Origin: Faecalispora jeddahensis
GTDB taxonomy: Bacteria > Bacillota > Clostridia > Oscillospirales > Acutalibacteraceae
Assembly: GCF_000577335.1 (NCBI RefSeq)
Contig: NZ_CBYL010000011.1
Span: 17,327-81,326 of the forward strand
Direction of reading: 5' to 3'
DNA length: 64,000 nt
Positions 38,371 through 47,727 of this stretch are shown here, one piece after another; positions within the stretch are counted from its first letter, which is position 1, and every line of letters begins with the position of its first letter. The position numbers and the translations under genes are program-made. The notes under the pieces were generated by a model. It was not told where the DNA came from and ran no database searches. It saw only the letters and a list, made by a program, of their open reading frames with translations.

Positions 38371-40149
38371 ATGCTACTGTCCGCAGAGAAAATTTCAAAA
38401 AATTATGGGATGAAGCAGCTGCTGCAGGATGTTTCGCTGTACCTGAACGAGGGGAACCGGGTCGGAATCATCGGGATCAACGGTACCGGGAAAAGCACCC
38501 TGCTGAAAATTCTGGCCGGTGTCGAGCCGCCGGATGAAGGCTCCATCGCCATGAACCCCAACATACAGTTGTCTTATCTCCCGCAGAATCCGCCCTTTCA
38601 GGATGACTACACCGTGTTGGAGCAGGTGTTTGCAGAGTTCCCCGCACAGTTCCGCGAGCTGAAGGAATATGAGGCAAAATCCATGCTGACGCGTCTTGGC
38701 ATCACGGACTTTGATGCGAAAATGGGCACGTTATCCGGCGGGCAGAGAAAACGCGTGGCTCTGGCTACCGCGCTGATCCACCCCGCGGATATTCTGATTC
38801 TGGACGAGCCGACCAACCATCTGGACAGCGAAATGGTTGCATGGCTGGAGCAAAGACTCGTCCGCTTTAACGGCGGGCTCATCATGGTCACCCATGACAG
38901 GTATTTTCTGGAGAGAGTCGTCAACCACATTGTCGAGCTGTCTCACAGCAAGCTCTACACATTTGAGGCGAATTACTCAAAATACCTGGAGCTCAAAGCC
39001 CAGCGAGTTGAAATGGAAGCAGCCAGCGAACGCAAGCGGCAGGCGCTTTTGCGCAAGGAGTACCAATGGATCATGCGGGGCGCAAGGGCCCGCAGCACGA
39101 AAAGCCGCAGCCGGATCGACCGCTACGAAGCGCTCAGGGACCAAACCGCGCCGGAAACGGACGATACGGTTCAGCTGTCCCATTTATCGAGCCGACTGGG
39201 AAAAAAGATCATTGAGCTGTCACACATCACCAAAGCCTTCGATGGCCGTACGGTGATCCAGGATTTTTCTTACCTGATGGAACGGGAGGACCGGATCGGC
39301 ATCGTCGGCAAAAACGGCGCCGGAAAATCCACGCTCTTAAATCTGATCGCGGGGCAGCTTCTGCCGGATGAGGGCACTGTAGACGTCGGACCCACCGTGA
39401 AAATCGGATATTTTTCACAGGAATCCCGAGAGCTTGACCCGAAGCAGAGGGTATACGACTTTATCTGCGAGGTTGCGGGTGAGATCAAAACCTCGGAGGG
39501 CACTTTTACCGCATCGCAGATGCTGGAGCGCTTTTTGTTTTCACCCGACCTGCAGTATTCCCTGATCGGCAGACTGAGCGGCGGCGAGCGCAGGCGCCTG
39601 TATCTTTTAAGCATTTTGATGGAGGCCCCGAACATTCTGCTGTTGGACGAGCCTACCAATGATCTGGATATTGAAACCCTGACCATTCTGGAGGATTATC
39701 TGGAATCCTTCTCCGGCCCTGTACTCGCGGTATCGCATGACCGCTATTTTCTGGACAAAATTGCAGATATGATTTTCGAGGTCAACGACGGCGGCAGCAT
39801 TCTGCGGTACCCGGGGAATTACACCGACTATGACGAAAAGCGGAAAGAAATACAGCAGCCTGCCGCTAAAAAAGATTCTCCCGCCCCCAAAGAGATGCCC
39901 AAAAGGGCGCAAAAGCTGAAATTCTCTTTCAACGAGCAGCGGGAATTTGAAACCATAGAGGACGACATTGCGGCGCTGGAAACCAGAATCGCCGAATGCG
40001 AAGTAGAAATCGGTCAGTCTGCCAGTGATTACGTGCGCCTGCAGACCCTGATGGATCAAAAAGCAGAGCTGGAATCTGATCTGGAAGCAAAGACGGAGCG
40101 CTGGCTTTATCTGACGGAGCTGGCGGAGAAGATCGCCGCACAAAAATAG
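38371..40149 (+). CDS. ABC-F family ATPase
   Basis: A 592-aa cytosolic protein with two ABC ATPase domains and no membrane segment. Walker A motifs are GINGTGKST (near residues 36-44) and GKNGAGKST (near 317-325). Signatures LSGGQRKR and LSGGERRR are present, with a charged linker between domains and a C-terminal coiled coil (IEDDIAALETRIAECEVEIGQ). ABC-F proteins act on ribosomes, either as antibiotic resistance or as translation factors. The Uup/YdiF-like layout suggests the latter. ATG 38371 follows AAAGGAG. Confidence 0.92.
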   Translation: MLLSAEKISKNYGMKQLLQDVSLYLNEGNRVGIIGINGTGKSTLLKILAGVEPPDEGSIAMNPNIQLSYLPQNPPFQDDYTVLEQVFAEFPAQFRELKEYEAKSMLTRLGITDFDAKMGTLSGGQRKRVALATALIHPADILILDEPTNHLDSEMVAWLEQRLVRFNGGLIMVTHDRYFLERVVNHIVELSHSKLYTFEANYSKYLELKAQRVEMEAASERKRQALLRKEYQWIMRGARARSTKSRSRIDRYEALRDQTAPETDDTVQLSHLSSRLGKKIIELSHITKAFDGRTVIQDFSYLMEREDRIGIVGKNGAGKSTLLNLIAGQLLPDEGTVDVGPTVKIGYFSQESRELDPKQRVYDFICEVAGEIKTSEGTFTASQMLERFLFSPDLQYSLIGRLSGGERRRLYLLSILMEAPNILLLDEPTNDLDIETLTILEDYLESFSGPVLAVSHDRYFLDKIADMIFEVNDGGSILRYPGNYTDYDEKRKEIQQPAAKKDSPAPKEMPKRAQKLKFSFNEQREFETIEDDIAALETRIAECEVEIGQSASDYVRLQTLMDQKAELESDLEAKTERWLYLTELAEKIAAQK

Positions 40150-40166
40150 CTGCGGAGGAACACCGC

Positions 40167-40463
40167 ATGGAGAGCGAAAAAGTCACGACATATTACACCT
40201 ATATGCTGCGCTGTGCCGACAGCACCCTGTACAGCGGCTATACGACCGACCCATGCCGCCGTACAGCCCTGCATAACAGCGGGAAGGGTGCAAAGTACAC
40301 CCGCTCCCGCAGGCCGGTGGAGCTGGTATTCGTGGAAAGCCATCTCACAAAAAGCGAAGCGCTGCAGCGCGAGGCAGCCCTGAAAAAACTCAGCCGGGCT
40401 CAAAAGCTGCTGCTGATTGAGCAGACCGGCAGCCGGACAGAGGCAGCCGATGCAAACGGATAA
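40167..40463 (+). CDS. GIY-YIG nuclease family protein (UPF0213)
   Basis: A 98-aa small GIY-YIG domain protein. It begins YYTYMLRCADSTLYSGYTTD, the YhbQ/UPF0213 variant of the motif, with the catalytic Arg in DPCRRTALHNSG and a Glu in EALQREAALKKLSR. Cellular role unsettled; the family is linked to DNA processing. GGAGGAA lies 13 bases before the ATG. It follows the ABC-F gene by 17 bases, so it is probably co-transcribed. Confidence 0.9.
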   Translation: MESEKVTTYYTYMLRCADSTLYSGYTTDPCRRTALHNSGKGAKYTRSRRPVELVFVESHLTKSEALQREAALKKLSRAQKLLLIEQTGSRTEAADANG

Positions 40464-40498
40464 GAACGATACTTTAACACAAGGCGGCGAATACAAAA

Positions 40499-41092
40499 AT
40501 GGAAATGCTGGATATTGTAGATGAAAACGGAACCCCTACCGGAGAAACTGTGGAACGGGAAGCGGCACATTTAAGCGGAATCCGCCACCGCACTTCTCAT
40601 GTGTGGATTTTGCGGAAACGAAACAGCAAAACACAGGTGCTTTTGCAGAAAAGAAGCCTGAATAAAGATTCGCACCCGGGGTGCTACGACACATCGAGCG
40701 CCGGGCATATCCCCTCCGGAGAGGATTTTTTAGAGTCTTCTTTGAGAGAATTGAAGGAAGAGCTCGGTATCACCGCCGCCGCGGAAGAACTCATTTACTG
40801 CGGATGCTGCCGCTCCGAATACCACGGAGTATTCCATGGGCAGAGCTTTTGGGACAATCAGGTCAGCAACGTATACATTCTCTGGAGGGACATGGAGGAA
40901 TCGGAACTCACCTTGCAGGAATCCGAAGTGGATTCCGTTCTGTGGATGGATTGGGACAAGTGTCTTGACATGGTCAGACACAAAAAGGCGCCGCACTGCA
41001 TCCGGATCGATGAGCTGGAACTGGTTTTTTCCTCTGTTCCGCTCCTGGACGAAAGCGGCCAGCCGCCCGTTGAACCACTTTGGGAGCAATGA
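40499..41092 (+). CDS. Nudix hydrolase
   Basis: A 197-aa Nudix protein of the YfcD/Idi-like group. The Nudix box is SGEDFLESSLRELKEELGI near residues 76-94 (G-x5-E-x7-RE-x2-EE-xG). The N-terminal MLDIVDENGTPTGETVERE and HRTSHVWIL are typical of the isopentenyl-diphosphate-isomerase-like branch, whose members hydrolyse nucleotide or prenyl diphosphates. The substrate cannot be set. Last of three co-directional genes; a terminator follows. Confidence 0.9.
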   Translation: MEMLDIVDENGTPTGETVEREAAHLSGIRHRTSHVWILRKRNSKTQVLLQKRSLNKDSHPGCYDTSSAGHIPSGEDFLESSLRELKEELGITAAAEELIYCGCCRSEYHGVFHGQSFWDNQVSNVYILWRDMEESELTLQESEVDSVLWMDWDKCLDMVRHKKAPHCIRIDELELVFSSVPLLDESGQPPVEPLWEQ

Positions 41093-41128
41093 AATCCCGC
41101 ATAGCTTTTGAAATACTGCCATATACAA

Positions 41129-41163
41129 AAGCAAGCCGGCCACACAAGGCCGGCTTGCTTTGT
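41129..41163. terminator. Bidirectional terminator after Nudix gene
   Basis: A 13-bp perfect stem AAGCAAGCCGGCC / GGCCGGCTTGCTT with a 6-nt loop lies between converging genes. Confidence 0.85.
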
Positions 41164-41254
41164 TTCATTTCCGGTACAGTAACCCTCGCCCTGCCCTTGC
41201 AAAACGCTTCTCTTTTTCATCCGCAGATACCAATCCCGGTCATCTGTTCCATCA

Positions 41255-41818
41255 TTACATCACCGGGAGCGTCACCGATAAAAAGTACTTTGCCAGCTCT
41301 TCCGGCGACTGGCGCATATCGTTTTTGATCCACCACTGCACCATCCCGACAAAGCTGCCCGCAATATGGTTCACCAGAAATTCCTCCGGGACGATCTGAT
41401 TTTTTCGCTTTACTCCGGCCAGAAGATGCTTCGTGATCAGCTCATTCAAATATTGCTTGAAAAAGCGCAGAAACAGCTCGCCGCTTTCACAGGATAATAT
41501 CCCGATCACATTCTTTTTGTTATCCCGCAGATGGTACAGGATGTGCGTGATGAGCGATGCGGGGTCTCCGTTCGCCAAAGAAAAGTCGTGGGTGTTCTCC
41601 ATATCCAGATGCTCTGAGAATACGTGATCGAACAGCTCGGTACACATCTCCCTGAGCAAATCGTCCTTGGTTTCAAAATGAGAATAAAAGGTGCTGCGCC
41701 CTACATTCGCCCGGTCGATGATCTCCTGTATCGTAATTTTAGTATAGCTTTTTGAGGATAGCAGCGTGCTGAACGCCTCAAAAATGGCTTCCCTTGTTTT
41801 TTGCTGCCGTCTGTCCAT
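41255..41818 (-). CDS. TetR-family regulator next to P1B ATPase
   Basis: A 187-aa TetR repressor. The HTH is AIFEAFSTLLSSKSYTKITIQEIIDRANVGRSTFYSHFETKDDLL near residues 10-54, and a TetR_C-like domain ending MVQWWIKNDMRQSPEELA follows. ATG 41818 lies five bases after GGAGG. It is divergent from the P1B metal ATPase, with 182 bp between, so it most likely represses that pump. A CGTTA/TAACG dyad (41843-41861) may be the operator. A TetR rather than a MerR, ArsR or CsoR sensor beside such a pump is uncommon. Confidence 0.9.
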   Translation of the reverse strand: MDRRQQKTREAIFEAFSTLLSSKSYTKITIQEIIDRANVGRSTFYSHFETKDDLLREMCTELFDHVFSEHLDMENTHDFSLANGDPASLITHILYHLRDNKKNVIGILSCESGELFLRFFKQYLNELITKHLLAGVKRKNQIVPEEFLVNHIAGSFVGMVQWWIKNDMRQSPEELAKYFLSVTLPVM

Positions 41819-42000
41819 CGCTTCCTCCAGATGAATAAATTCCGTTATTTGTTCAGTAACGTACAACGACCATCATTTGTTTGTTGCCGCTTACCACATG
41901 TTGCTCTTATACTAATATCAAACAAATTGTTCGGTATTGTATTCATCGTACTGTTTTCTTATCTAGAAAGCAATACCATTTACCTGCGGAGGGAAGCATC

Positions 42001-43872
42001 ATGTGGAAAACCATTCGGAACACCTTGATAGAGGAAGAAAAGCGGAATCTGACCTTTGTGATCATTTCCGGGATCGCGCTCCTTTTGAGCCTGACAAACG
42101 CATTGGGAGGCGTACTGCCGTTCGACATCGCTTGGGTTGCCATTGTCCTTTGCGGCATCCCCATTGTGATCGGCTCCGCTGCGGCGGTCATCCAAGAGCA
42201 CGACATCAAAGCGGATGTGTTGGTTTCGATTGCGCTGGTCGCTTCCCTGTGCATCGGCGAATATTTTGCCGCGGGAGAAGTTGCGTTCATTATGGCGATC
42301 GGAACACTGCTGGAGGACGCGACCGCCCGCAAAGCACGCAAGGGGATCGAAAAGCTGATTCACCTGACCCCCAAAACGGCACGAATCCGGCAAAACGGAG
42401 AGACGAAGCTCATCCCGGCTGAGCAGGTGAAGGCTGGAGATATCCTGGTCGTTTTTGCCGGGGAGACCATCGCCTGCGACGGGGTTATCACCGCCGGGGA
42501 AACGACCGTCGACCAGTCCGTTATGACCGGGGAATCCATTCCTGCCGACAAGACGGCTGGCGACGAGGTCATCAGCGGGACGATCAACCAGTTCGGCACC
42601 TTTGAAATGCGGGCTACCAAAAACGGCAGCGACAGCTCTCTTCAGCGGATGATCCGGCTGGCCGAGGAGGCCGACGCCAACAAAGCGCCCATCGTCAGGC
42701 TGACCGACCGCTGGGCCACCTGGCTGGTGGTTGCCGCTCTCGGCATTGCGGGGGCGACATGGCTTTTTACCGGCGAGCTGATCCGCGCGGTCACGGTTCT
42801 GGTCGTGTTCTGCCCCTGCGCATTCATTCTCGCAACGCCTACCGCCGTGATGGCGGGCATCGGGAACGCCGCCAGATTCGGTATTCTGGTCCGCTCCGGG
42901 GAAGCGCTGCAGCGGTTTTCTGAGATCGATTCCGTCGCCTTCGATAAAACCGGCACGCTGACCCATGGCAGGCCGGCGGTAACGGGCATCAAAAGCTTTG
43001 ACCCGGCTCTTTCTGCCGACGAGCTGCTCCGGCTGACCGCTTTGGCAGAGCAGCATTCTGAGCATCCGCTCGGAAAAGCGATTCTTGCCGAATACCTTCG
43101 CCGCGGCGGCGAAGCACACGAGGTACAGGATTTTGCGCTCACAGGCGGCATGGGCGTTCACGCGCTTGTGGATGGCCGCAGAATCCTGGCCGGGAAAGCG
43201 GACTTTTTAAAGAAGGAGGGCGCTCCCCTCCCCCCGGCGGCACACAAAGACGCAAACGACTTTTTGGAGCAGGGGGCGACCGTTGTATATGTGAGCATTG
43301 ACGGCGCTTTCGCCGGATTCCTCGCGCTTGCGGACAGTCTGCGGCCCACCGCAAAGGACTTGATCGGGGAACTGAAAGCGGTCGGCATCCATTCGATCCT
43401 TTTAACCGGAGACAACGAAACCACGGCACGGCATATCGCCGCCCAGGCGGGGCTTGAGGAAGTAAGGCCCAACCTGCTGCCAGAAGAAAAGAGCAAGGCC
43501 ATCCAGGCGTATCGGTCCGCGGGAAAAACGATCTGCATGATCGGCGACGGGGTCAACGACACACTCGCCCTGAAAACCGCCTTTGCGGGAATCGCGATGG
43601 GCGGCATCGGCAGCGACATCGCGGTGGAAGCGGCCGACGCGGTGCTCGTCGGCGACAATATCGAGCGGATTCCGTATCTTTTCCGGATGGCCAAAAAATC
43701 CATGAAGCGGATCAACTTTAATATTGCCGTGGCCATGACCTGGAATGTGATTGCCGTGTTCCTCTCGGCGGCCGGTGTGCTCAATCCCGTAACGGCCGCG
43801 CTGGTGCACAATGTCGGTTCCGTATTTGTCGTGATCAGCTCTGCTCTTTTGATCACAAACAGGGACAGATAA
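42001..43872 (+). CDS. P1B-type heavy-metal-translocating ATPase (TetR-linked)
   Basis: A 623-aa membrane pump. It has the P1B CPC motif (VVFCPCAFILATPTA near residues 271-285), phosphorylation site DKTGT, SEHPLGKAI histidine-proline motif and TGD/GDG hinge. There is no N-terminal HMA domain. The usual GDGxNDxPAL reads GDGVNDTLAL. The C-terminal NPVTAALVHNVGSV segment resembles the second pump at 56.9 kb. ATG 42001 follows GGAGGGA. The metal is not predictable. Divergent TetR upstream. Confidence 0.9.
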   Translation: MWKTIRNTLIEEEKRNLTFVIISGIALLLSLTNALGGVLPFDIAWVAIVLCGIPIVIGSAAAVIQEHDIKADVLVSIALVASLCIGEYFAAGEVAFIMAIGTLLEDATARKARKGIEKLIHLTPKTARIRQNGETKLIPAEQVKAGDILVVFAGETIACDGVITAGETTVDQSVMTGESIPADKTAGDEVISGTINQFGTFEMRATKNGSDSSLQRMIRLAEEADANKAPIVRLTDRWATWLVVAALGIAGATWLFTGELIRAVTVLVVFCPCAFILATPTAVMAGIGNAARFGILVRSGEALQRFSEIDSVAFDKTGTLTHGRPAVTGIKSFDPALSADELLRLTALAEQHSEHPLGKAILAEYLRRGGEAHEVQDFALTGGMGVHALVDGRRILAGKADFLKKEGAPLPPAAHKDANDFLEQGATVVYVSIDGAFAGFLALADSLRPTAKDLIGELKAVGIHSILLTGDNETTARHIAAQAGLEEVRPNLLPEEKSKAIQAYRSAGKTICMIGDGVNDTLALKTAFAGIAMGGIGSDIAVEAADAVLVGDNIERIPYLFRMAKKSMKRINFNIAVAMTWNVIAVFLSAAGVLNPVTAALVHNVGSVFVVISSALLITNRDR

Positions 43873-44102
43873 GTGAACAACTTATCCTGTAGTAATAAAA
43901 AGAAGGCGTGGAGCATTTTATCGGCTTCGGCTCTCTTTTTATGACCGTGAAAATTCCACGTTGAAACAAGGACAAATCCATGCTTAGGAATAAATTTTTT
44001 ACTTTTTACCGGGCCGCAGGAAGAGATTGACAAAGAATGGTGACTTTTGTACTGTATGACTATCTGAAACAATGCTCTTTTGGGATGGAGGGAAGAGAAA
44101 TA

Positions 44103-44627
44103 ATGAAAGATTCAACGAACCGGGGCTTTTGGCAGCGTACGGCAAAGCTGTATGCGCCCTTTATGAAAAGCTCGGCTTCGCTTTATGACGCTATTTATAC
44201 CCATTGCCTGCCCTACCTGACCCCGGAGATGGAGGTACTGGAACTGGCCTGCGGCAGCGGTCAGTTTTCTTTTCGTCTGGCGGAAAGGGTGCGGCAGTGG
44301 ACGGCAACGGATTTCTCTGAAAAAATGGTCTTGGAGGCGCAGAAGAGAAGCGGCCCCCAAAGCCTGACCTTTGAGGTGCAGGACGCGACAAACCTGCCAT
44401 ACCCCGCAGAATCCTTTGACGCAGTATTGATCGCCAACGCCCTGCACATCATGCCGTCACCGGACAAGGCGCTCGAAGAGATTCACCGTGTGTTAAGACC
44501 CGGCGGAATGCTGCTTGCCCCCACCTTCCTCTGGAAAACGGGCATTCGACAGCAGCTTGGCACGCGGCTGATGGAGCTGGACGGCGGCGTCCGGCCCCTG
44601 TGCTGCCTGATTGCCCGAAAGAAATAA
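44103..44627 (+). CDS. SAM-dependent methyltransferase, probably internally deleted
   Basis: A 174-aa class I methyltransferase. Motif I is MEVLELACGSGQFSFRLAE near residues 42-60, followed by the DFS acidic loop, DAVLIANALHIM and the post-motif VLRPGGMLLAPTF. After RTxLMEL-like LGTRLMEL the sequence jumps to DGGVRPLCCLIARKK, the usual last strand. Relatives I recall have about 40 residues between these, so an in-frame deletion is likely. ATG 44103 lies behind GGAAGAGA. Substrate unknown. Confidence 0.8.
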   Translation: MKDSTNRGFWQRTAKLYAPFMKSSASLYDAIYTHCLPYLTPEMEVLELACGSGQFSFRLAERVRQWTATDFSEKMVLEAQKRSGPQSLTFEVQDATNLPYPAESFDAVLIANALHIMPSPDKALEEIHRVLRPGGMLLAPTFLWKTGIRQQLGTRLMELDGGVRPLCCLIARKK

Positions 44628-44712
44628 TGGCCGAAGAGCAGTCTTGGCAATCGCCTAACCTGAATCCGGTTCCTCTAAAATTCATTGAAAACATAAAACT
44701 TTACGCATTTTG

Positions 44713-44741
44713 TTGAAATTGGGTATATCTGGTAATATAAT
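44713..44741 (+). promoter_or_regulatory. Promoter of GAF/HD-GYP gene
   Basis: TTGAAA (44713-44718) and TATAAT (44736-44741), 17-bp spacer. Confidence 0.8.
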
Positions 44742-44836
44742 GATAGTACACTCCCCAAAACATAAGCCGCTGTAACAGATGAAGAAGACGTTATTTGCTT
44801 GTATAGGAGATTTGCTCCGGATGTGAGGAGGAGAAT

Positions 44837-45964
44837 ATGGAAGCGATGCGAAACCAGACAGAACCCCTCAAAACCTCTCAATACATTCAAACCATGGAAA
44901 GGCTACTGCACGTCGTTCAGGAATTGTCCGCGGCACGCGACCTGGAGACGGTTATGGACATCGTGCGCCATTCGGTTCGCGATTTAACCGGTTCCGACGG
45001 CGCAACCTTTGTGCTGCGAGACCACGATTTTTGCTACTATGCGGAGGAGGACTCCATCTCTCCGTTATGGAAAGGCAATCGTTTCCCCATGCAGATATGC
45101 ATCAGCGGATGGGTCATGCTGAACCGGATCCCCGCAATTATCGAGGACATCTACAGCGATCCCCGCATCCCGATCGATGTATATCAAAAGACTTACGTAA
45201 AAAGCCTTGCTATGGTGCCGATTAAAACGAATGATCCGATCGGGGCCATCGGCTGTTACTGGGCCGAAAAGCACAATGCAACGCCGGAGCAAATCAAGGT
45301 ACTGCAGGTGCTGGCAGACACTGCCGCGATTGCGATGGACAACATCCATTATCAAGGCATCATCGCCGCAAAGGCCAAACAGCTGGAGGATGCAATTGAC
45401 GGCACACTGCTGGCGATTGCCAATATGGTCGAGCAGAAGGATTTATACACCGCGGGCCACCAGAAGCGGGTTGCCCTGATCGGGCTGGCGGTTGCGGAAG
45501 AGCTGGGCTGGAGCCGGGAACGCTGTGAAAAGGTGTTCCGCGCGGGAGTCGTTCACGATATCGGGAAAATCGGAATCCCCAGCGAGCTGCTGTCCAAGCC
45601 CGCCAAGCTGACTGAAATTGAGTATGCTCTGATCAAAACGCATTCCGAGGCCGGGTACACCATCCTTAAGAATGTGCCTCTGCTCTCTGAGATTGCGCAG
45701 ATCATCCTGCAGCATCACGAGCGCTACAACGGCAGCGGGTATCCCCACGGGCTGAAACAGGACGAGATTCTTCCCGAAGCGCAGATTCTGGCTGTGGCGG
45801 ACGTATTTGAATCCATGATCTCGCACAGGCCCTACCGGCCTGCGCTGGGCATTGACGCAGCCATTGATGAATTGGTTCAAAACAAAGGGATTCTCTACCA
45901 CCCGGATATTGTGGACGCCATTGTGCATCTTGTGAAGGACAAGGGGTATCAGATACCGGAATAA
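44837..45964 (+). CDS. GAF and HD-GYP domain protein
   Basis: A 375-aa cytosolic signalling protein. Residues ~20-175 form a GAF sensor domain (SDGATFVLRDHDFCYY through VLADTAAIAMDNI). Residues ~190-370 form an HD-GYP phosphodiesterase with HQKRVALIGLAVAEELG, VVHDIGKIGIP, and HHERYNGSGYPHGL, the variant of HHExxdGxGYP. HD-GYP proteins hydrolyse cyclic di-GMP, some cGAMP. The metal ligands look intact. No diguanylate cyclase or c-di-GMP riboswitch is in the window. GAGGAGGAG precedes the ATG. Monocistronic. Confidence 0.93.
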   Translation: MEAMRNQTEPLKTSQYIQTMERLLHVVQELSAARDLETVMDIVRHSVRDLTGSDGATFVLRDHDFCYYAEEDSISPLWKGNRFPMQICISGWVMLNRIPAIIEDIYSDPRIPIDVYQKTYVKSLAMVPIKTNDPIGAIGCYWAEKHNATPEQIKVLQVLADTAAIAMDNIHYQGIIAAKAKQLEDAIDGTLLAIANMVEQKDLYTAGHQKRVALIGLAVAEELGWSRERCEKVFRAGVVHDIGKIGIPSELLSKPAKLTEIEYALIKTHSEAGYTILKNVPLLSEIAQIILQHHERYNGSGYPHGLKQDEILPEAQILAVADVFESMISHRPYRPALGIDAAIDELVQNKGILYHPDIVDAIVHLVKDKGYQIPE

Positions 45965-46071
45965 GCAGCTTGACCGCAAAGTTCACGTCTGTAAAAAACC
46001 ACAGAACAAGGTTCGCTCTCACAGCAGCTAGCTCTCTTTGCCTTGCCTGCTCCATCCCGGAATCAGATAGA

Positions 46072-46119
46072 AAAAGCCCCGCCGACCAGCATCATCTTAG
46101 CTGGTCAGCGGGGACTTTT
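46072..46119. terminator. Bidirectional terminator
   Basis: A long stem AAAAGcCCCGC-CGACCAGC with GCTGGTC-GCGGGG-CTTTT has a 9-nt loop between converging genes. Confidence 0.85.
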
Positions 46120-46197
46120 CATGCGCTTTCACAGAGGTATTCGGACTTCCCGAATAGACGGCGATCCCTTTTTTTATCGGGTAAGCGTGTCCCAAAA

Positions 46198-46941
46198 TCA
46201 ATTGATCCAGATCGTGGTTTTGCGGGGGATGGTCCGATAAAACCACTGGGCTTCCGCAACTGCAATCCGCACGCACCCGTGCGAAGCGCGCTTGCCAACG
46301 GTATAATCAGAAACCTTGTTATGTAAATACGGCAAGGAATGGATCATATAATCCCCGCTGTAAGACACATAGTATTTTGCGCCCTCCCGATTATAGGAGC
46401 CAAAGGATTCCCCATAGCTCATCGGGGTAAACGTGCCGCGCAGCGTTGGGTTTACGTTCTTGCCGGTGGCGCAGGAAATCGATTTGACGAGCTTCCAGTT
46501 TTTCTGGCTGCCGGTGAACACATTGAGCATCTGGCGGTCGATGTCTACCCACACAAAGTAGCCCGAACCGCTCGAAAAGCCCATCTGGTTCACATAATAC
46601 ACAAGCTCCTCATCGGTAAGCCTGTCCGTATTCGTTTCCGGGTCCGGCGGAATGGAGAGCGATGTCCCTTTGACCCACGCCGTCCGTTTCCCGATTTTCA
46701 CCAGATACTTTTGCCCGCCGTTGATATCCCGAAGGATTTCGACCTGGGCTCCGGCCCAAACCTCGTTATCTTTTGTTTTCATCGTTCCATATAGGATTGA
46801 CGGCTTCACCAGCGCCATGACGTCGCGTGTTGGAACGAACGCACCTTTTGCTGTGGACGCATAGGAAAAGGGAGCGGTCAGAATGGCCAGCAGAAGAATC
46901 ACCGTACACAAGAGTGCTTTTGTTCCCTTTCTTTGCTTCAT
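46198..46941 (-). CDS. L,D-transpeptidase (YkuD) with SH3-like domain
   Basis: A 247-aa secreted enzyme that cross-links peptidoglycan (3-3 links) or attaches proteins. The signal peptide covers residues 1-29 (VILLLAILTAPFSYASTA). An SH3-like region with VEILRDINGGQKYLVKIGKRTAWVKG follows. The YkuD catalytic domain has the His in MIHSLP and the catalytic motif ASHGCVRI near residues 222-229. ATG 46941 follows AAAGGGG. It is a likely partner of DAP-type peptidoglycan in spore or vegetative wall. Confidence 0.93.
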   Translation of the reverse strand: MKQRKGTKALLCTVILLLAILTAPFSYASTAKGAFVPTRDVMALVKPSILYGTMKTKDNEVWAGAQVEILRDINGGQKYLVKIGKRTAWVKGTSLSIPPDPETNTDRLTDEELVYYVNQMGFSSGSGYFVWVDIDRQMLNVFTGSQKNWKLVKSISCATGKNVNPTLRGTFTPMSYGESFGSYNREGAKYYVSYSGDYMIHSLPYLHNKVSDYTVGKRASHGCVRIAVAEAQWFYRTIPRKTTIWIN

Positions 46942-47060
46942 AAAATCCCCTTTCCTTGTCGCCTGCAGAAGCATGGAGTTTTCCGGGCGCCGATCCCGCC
47001 CATTCTTATTATTTTTATTCTACCGGAAAAGAAAGGCAAAGTAAAGAAGGGAAAATAGCA

Positions 47061-47091
47061 GAAAGAGCCGATCGAAAAGATCGGCTCTTTC
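47061..47091 (-). terminator. Terminator of the efflux operon
   Basis: GAAAGAGCCGATC / GATCGGCTCTTTC, a 13-bp perfect stem, begins one base after the stop of the Ig-like gene. Confidence 0.8.
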
Positions 47092-47727
47092 TTATGTCAC
47101 CAGCACTCCAATGCTGGCGCAGTATTTATCTGTTGGGTCTACCGCGTAAATGGTCGCCGTTCCTGGGCCGACCGCGATGATTTCGCCCGTATTGCTGGTC
47201 ACCTGCGCGACCGCTTCGTTGGAGGAAACCCAAAGCAGCGTATTGGCTGCAACAGAAATGCCGTTTTTCTGAATTCCAGAGACAGTACTCGTCATCCCTT
47301 TCTGAATCGAAATCGGAACCGTGCTGGCAAAGGTCAGGCCGATTTTCGACGCGTCGATGCTCGTGGAACCCTGCGACTGGCCCGAAACCGTGATCGGAAC
47401 CGACACGCTGATCCAGCCGGACTCCACGCTGGTCTGGTACCAATAGCTGACCGCTGTCTCCCCTTCAGAAATAGCCGAAATCACCACGCGATTCTGGCTG
47501 TCGATGGAAGCCACCGCGATGCTCTGGTCGCCGGTCTCCAGATTCAGAATACCGGAATACACATCACTGATGTAGCTTGTGTTTTCCGGCAGCGTAACTC
47601 TCGCCAGCGTCTTTACTGCCGACGCCTGTTCTGAGCTGGCCAGCGCGGGCGACGAAATGCCGACTGCCAACAGTATAGCGCCTGCCAGGCACAGAAGGTT
47701 TTTCCAATGGAATTTCTTGATTTTCAT
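47092..47727 (-). CDS. Secreted protein with Ig-like (BIG2-type) domain
   Basis: A 211-aa exported protein. Signal peptide LLCLAGAILLAVGISSPALAS ends near residue 30. A beta-rich domain with the Big2-like tail (NTLLWVSSNEAVAQVTSNTGEIIAVGPGTATIYAVD) covers residues ~130-205. Such domains occur on adhesins and wall proteins. ATG 47727 follows GGAG and lies 164 bp inside the frame of the upstream ATPase, in another frame. Last gene of the efflux locus; how it serves the pump is unknown. Confidence 0.8.
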   Translation of the reverse strand: MKIKKFHWKNLLCLAGAILLAVGISSPALASSEQASAVKTLARVTLPENTSYISDVYSGILNLETGDQSIAVASIDSQNRVVISAISEGETAVSYWYQTSVESGWISVSVPITVSGQSQGSTSIDASKIGLTFASTVPISIQKGMTSTVSGIQKNGISVAANTLLWVSSNEAVAQVTSNTGEIIAVGPGTATIYAVDPTDKYCASIGVLVT

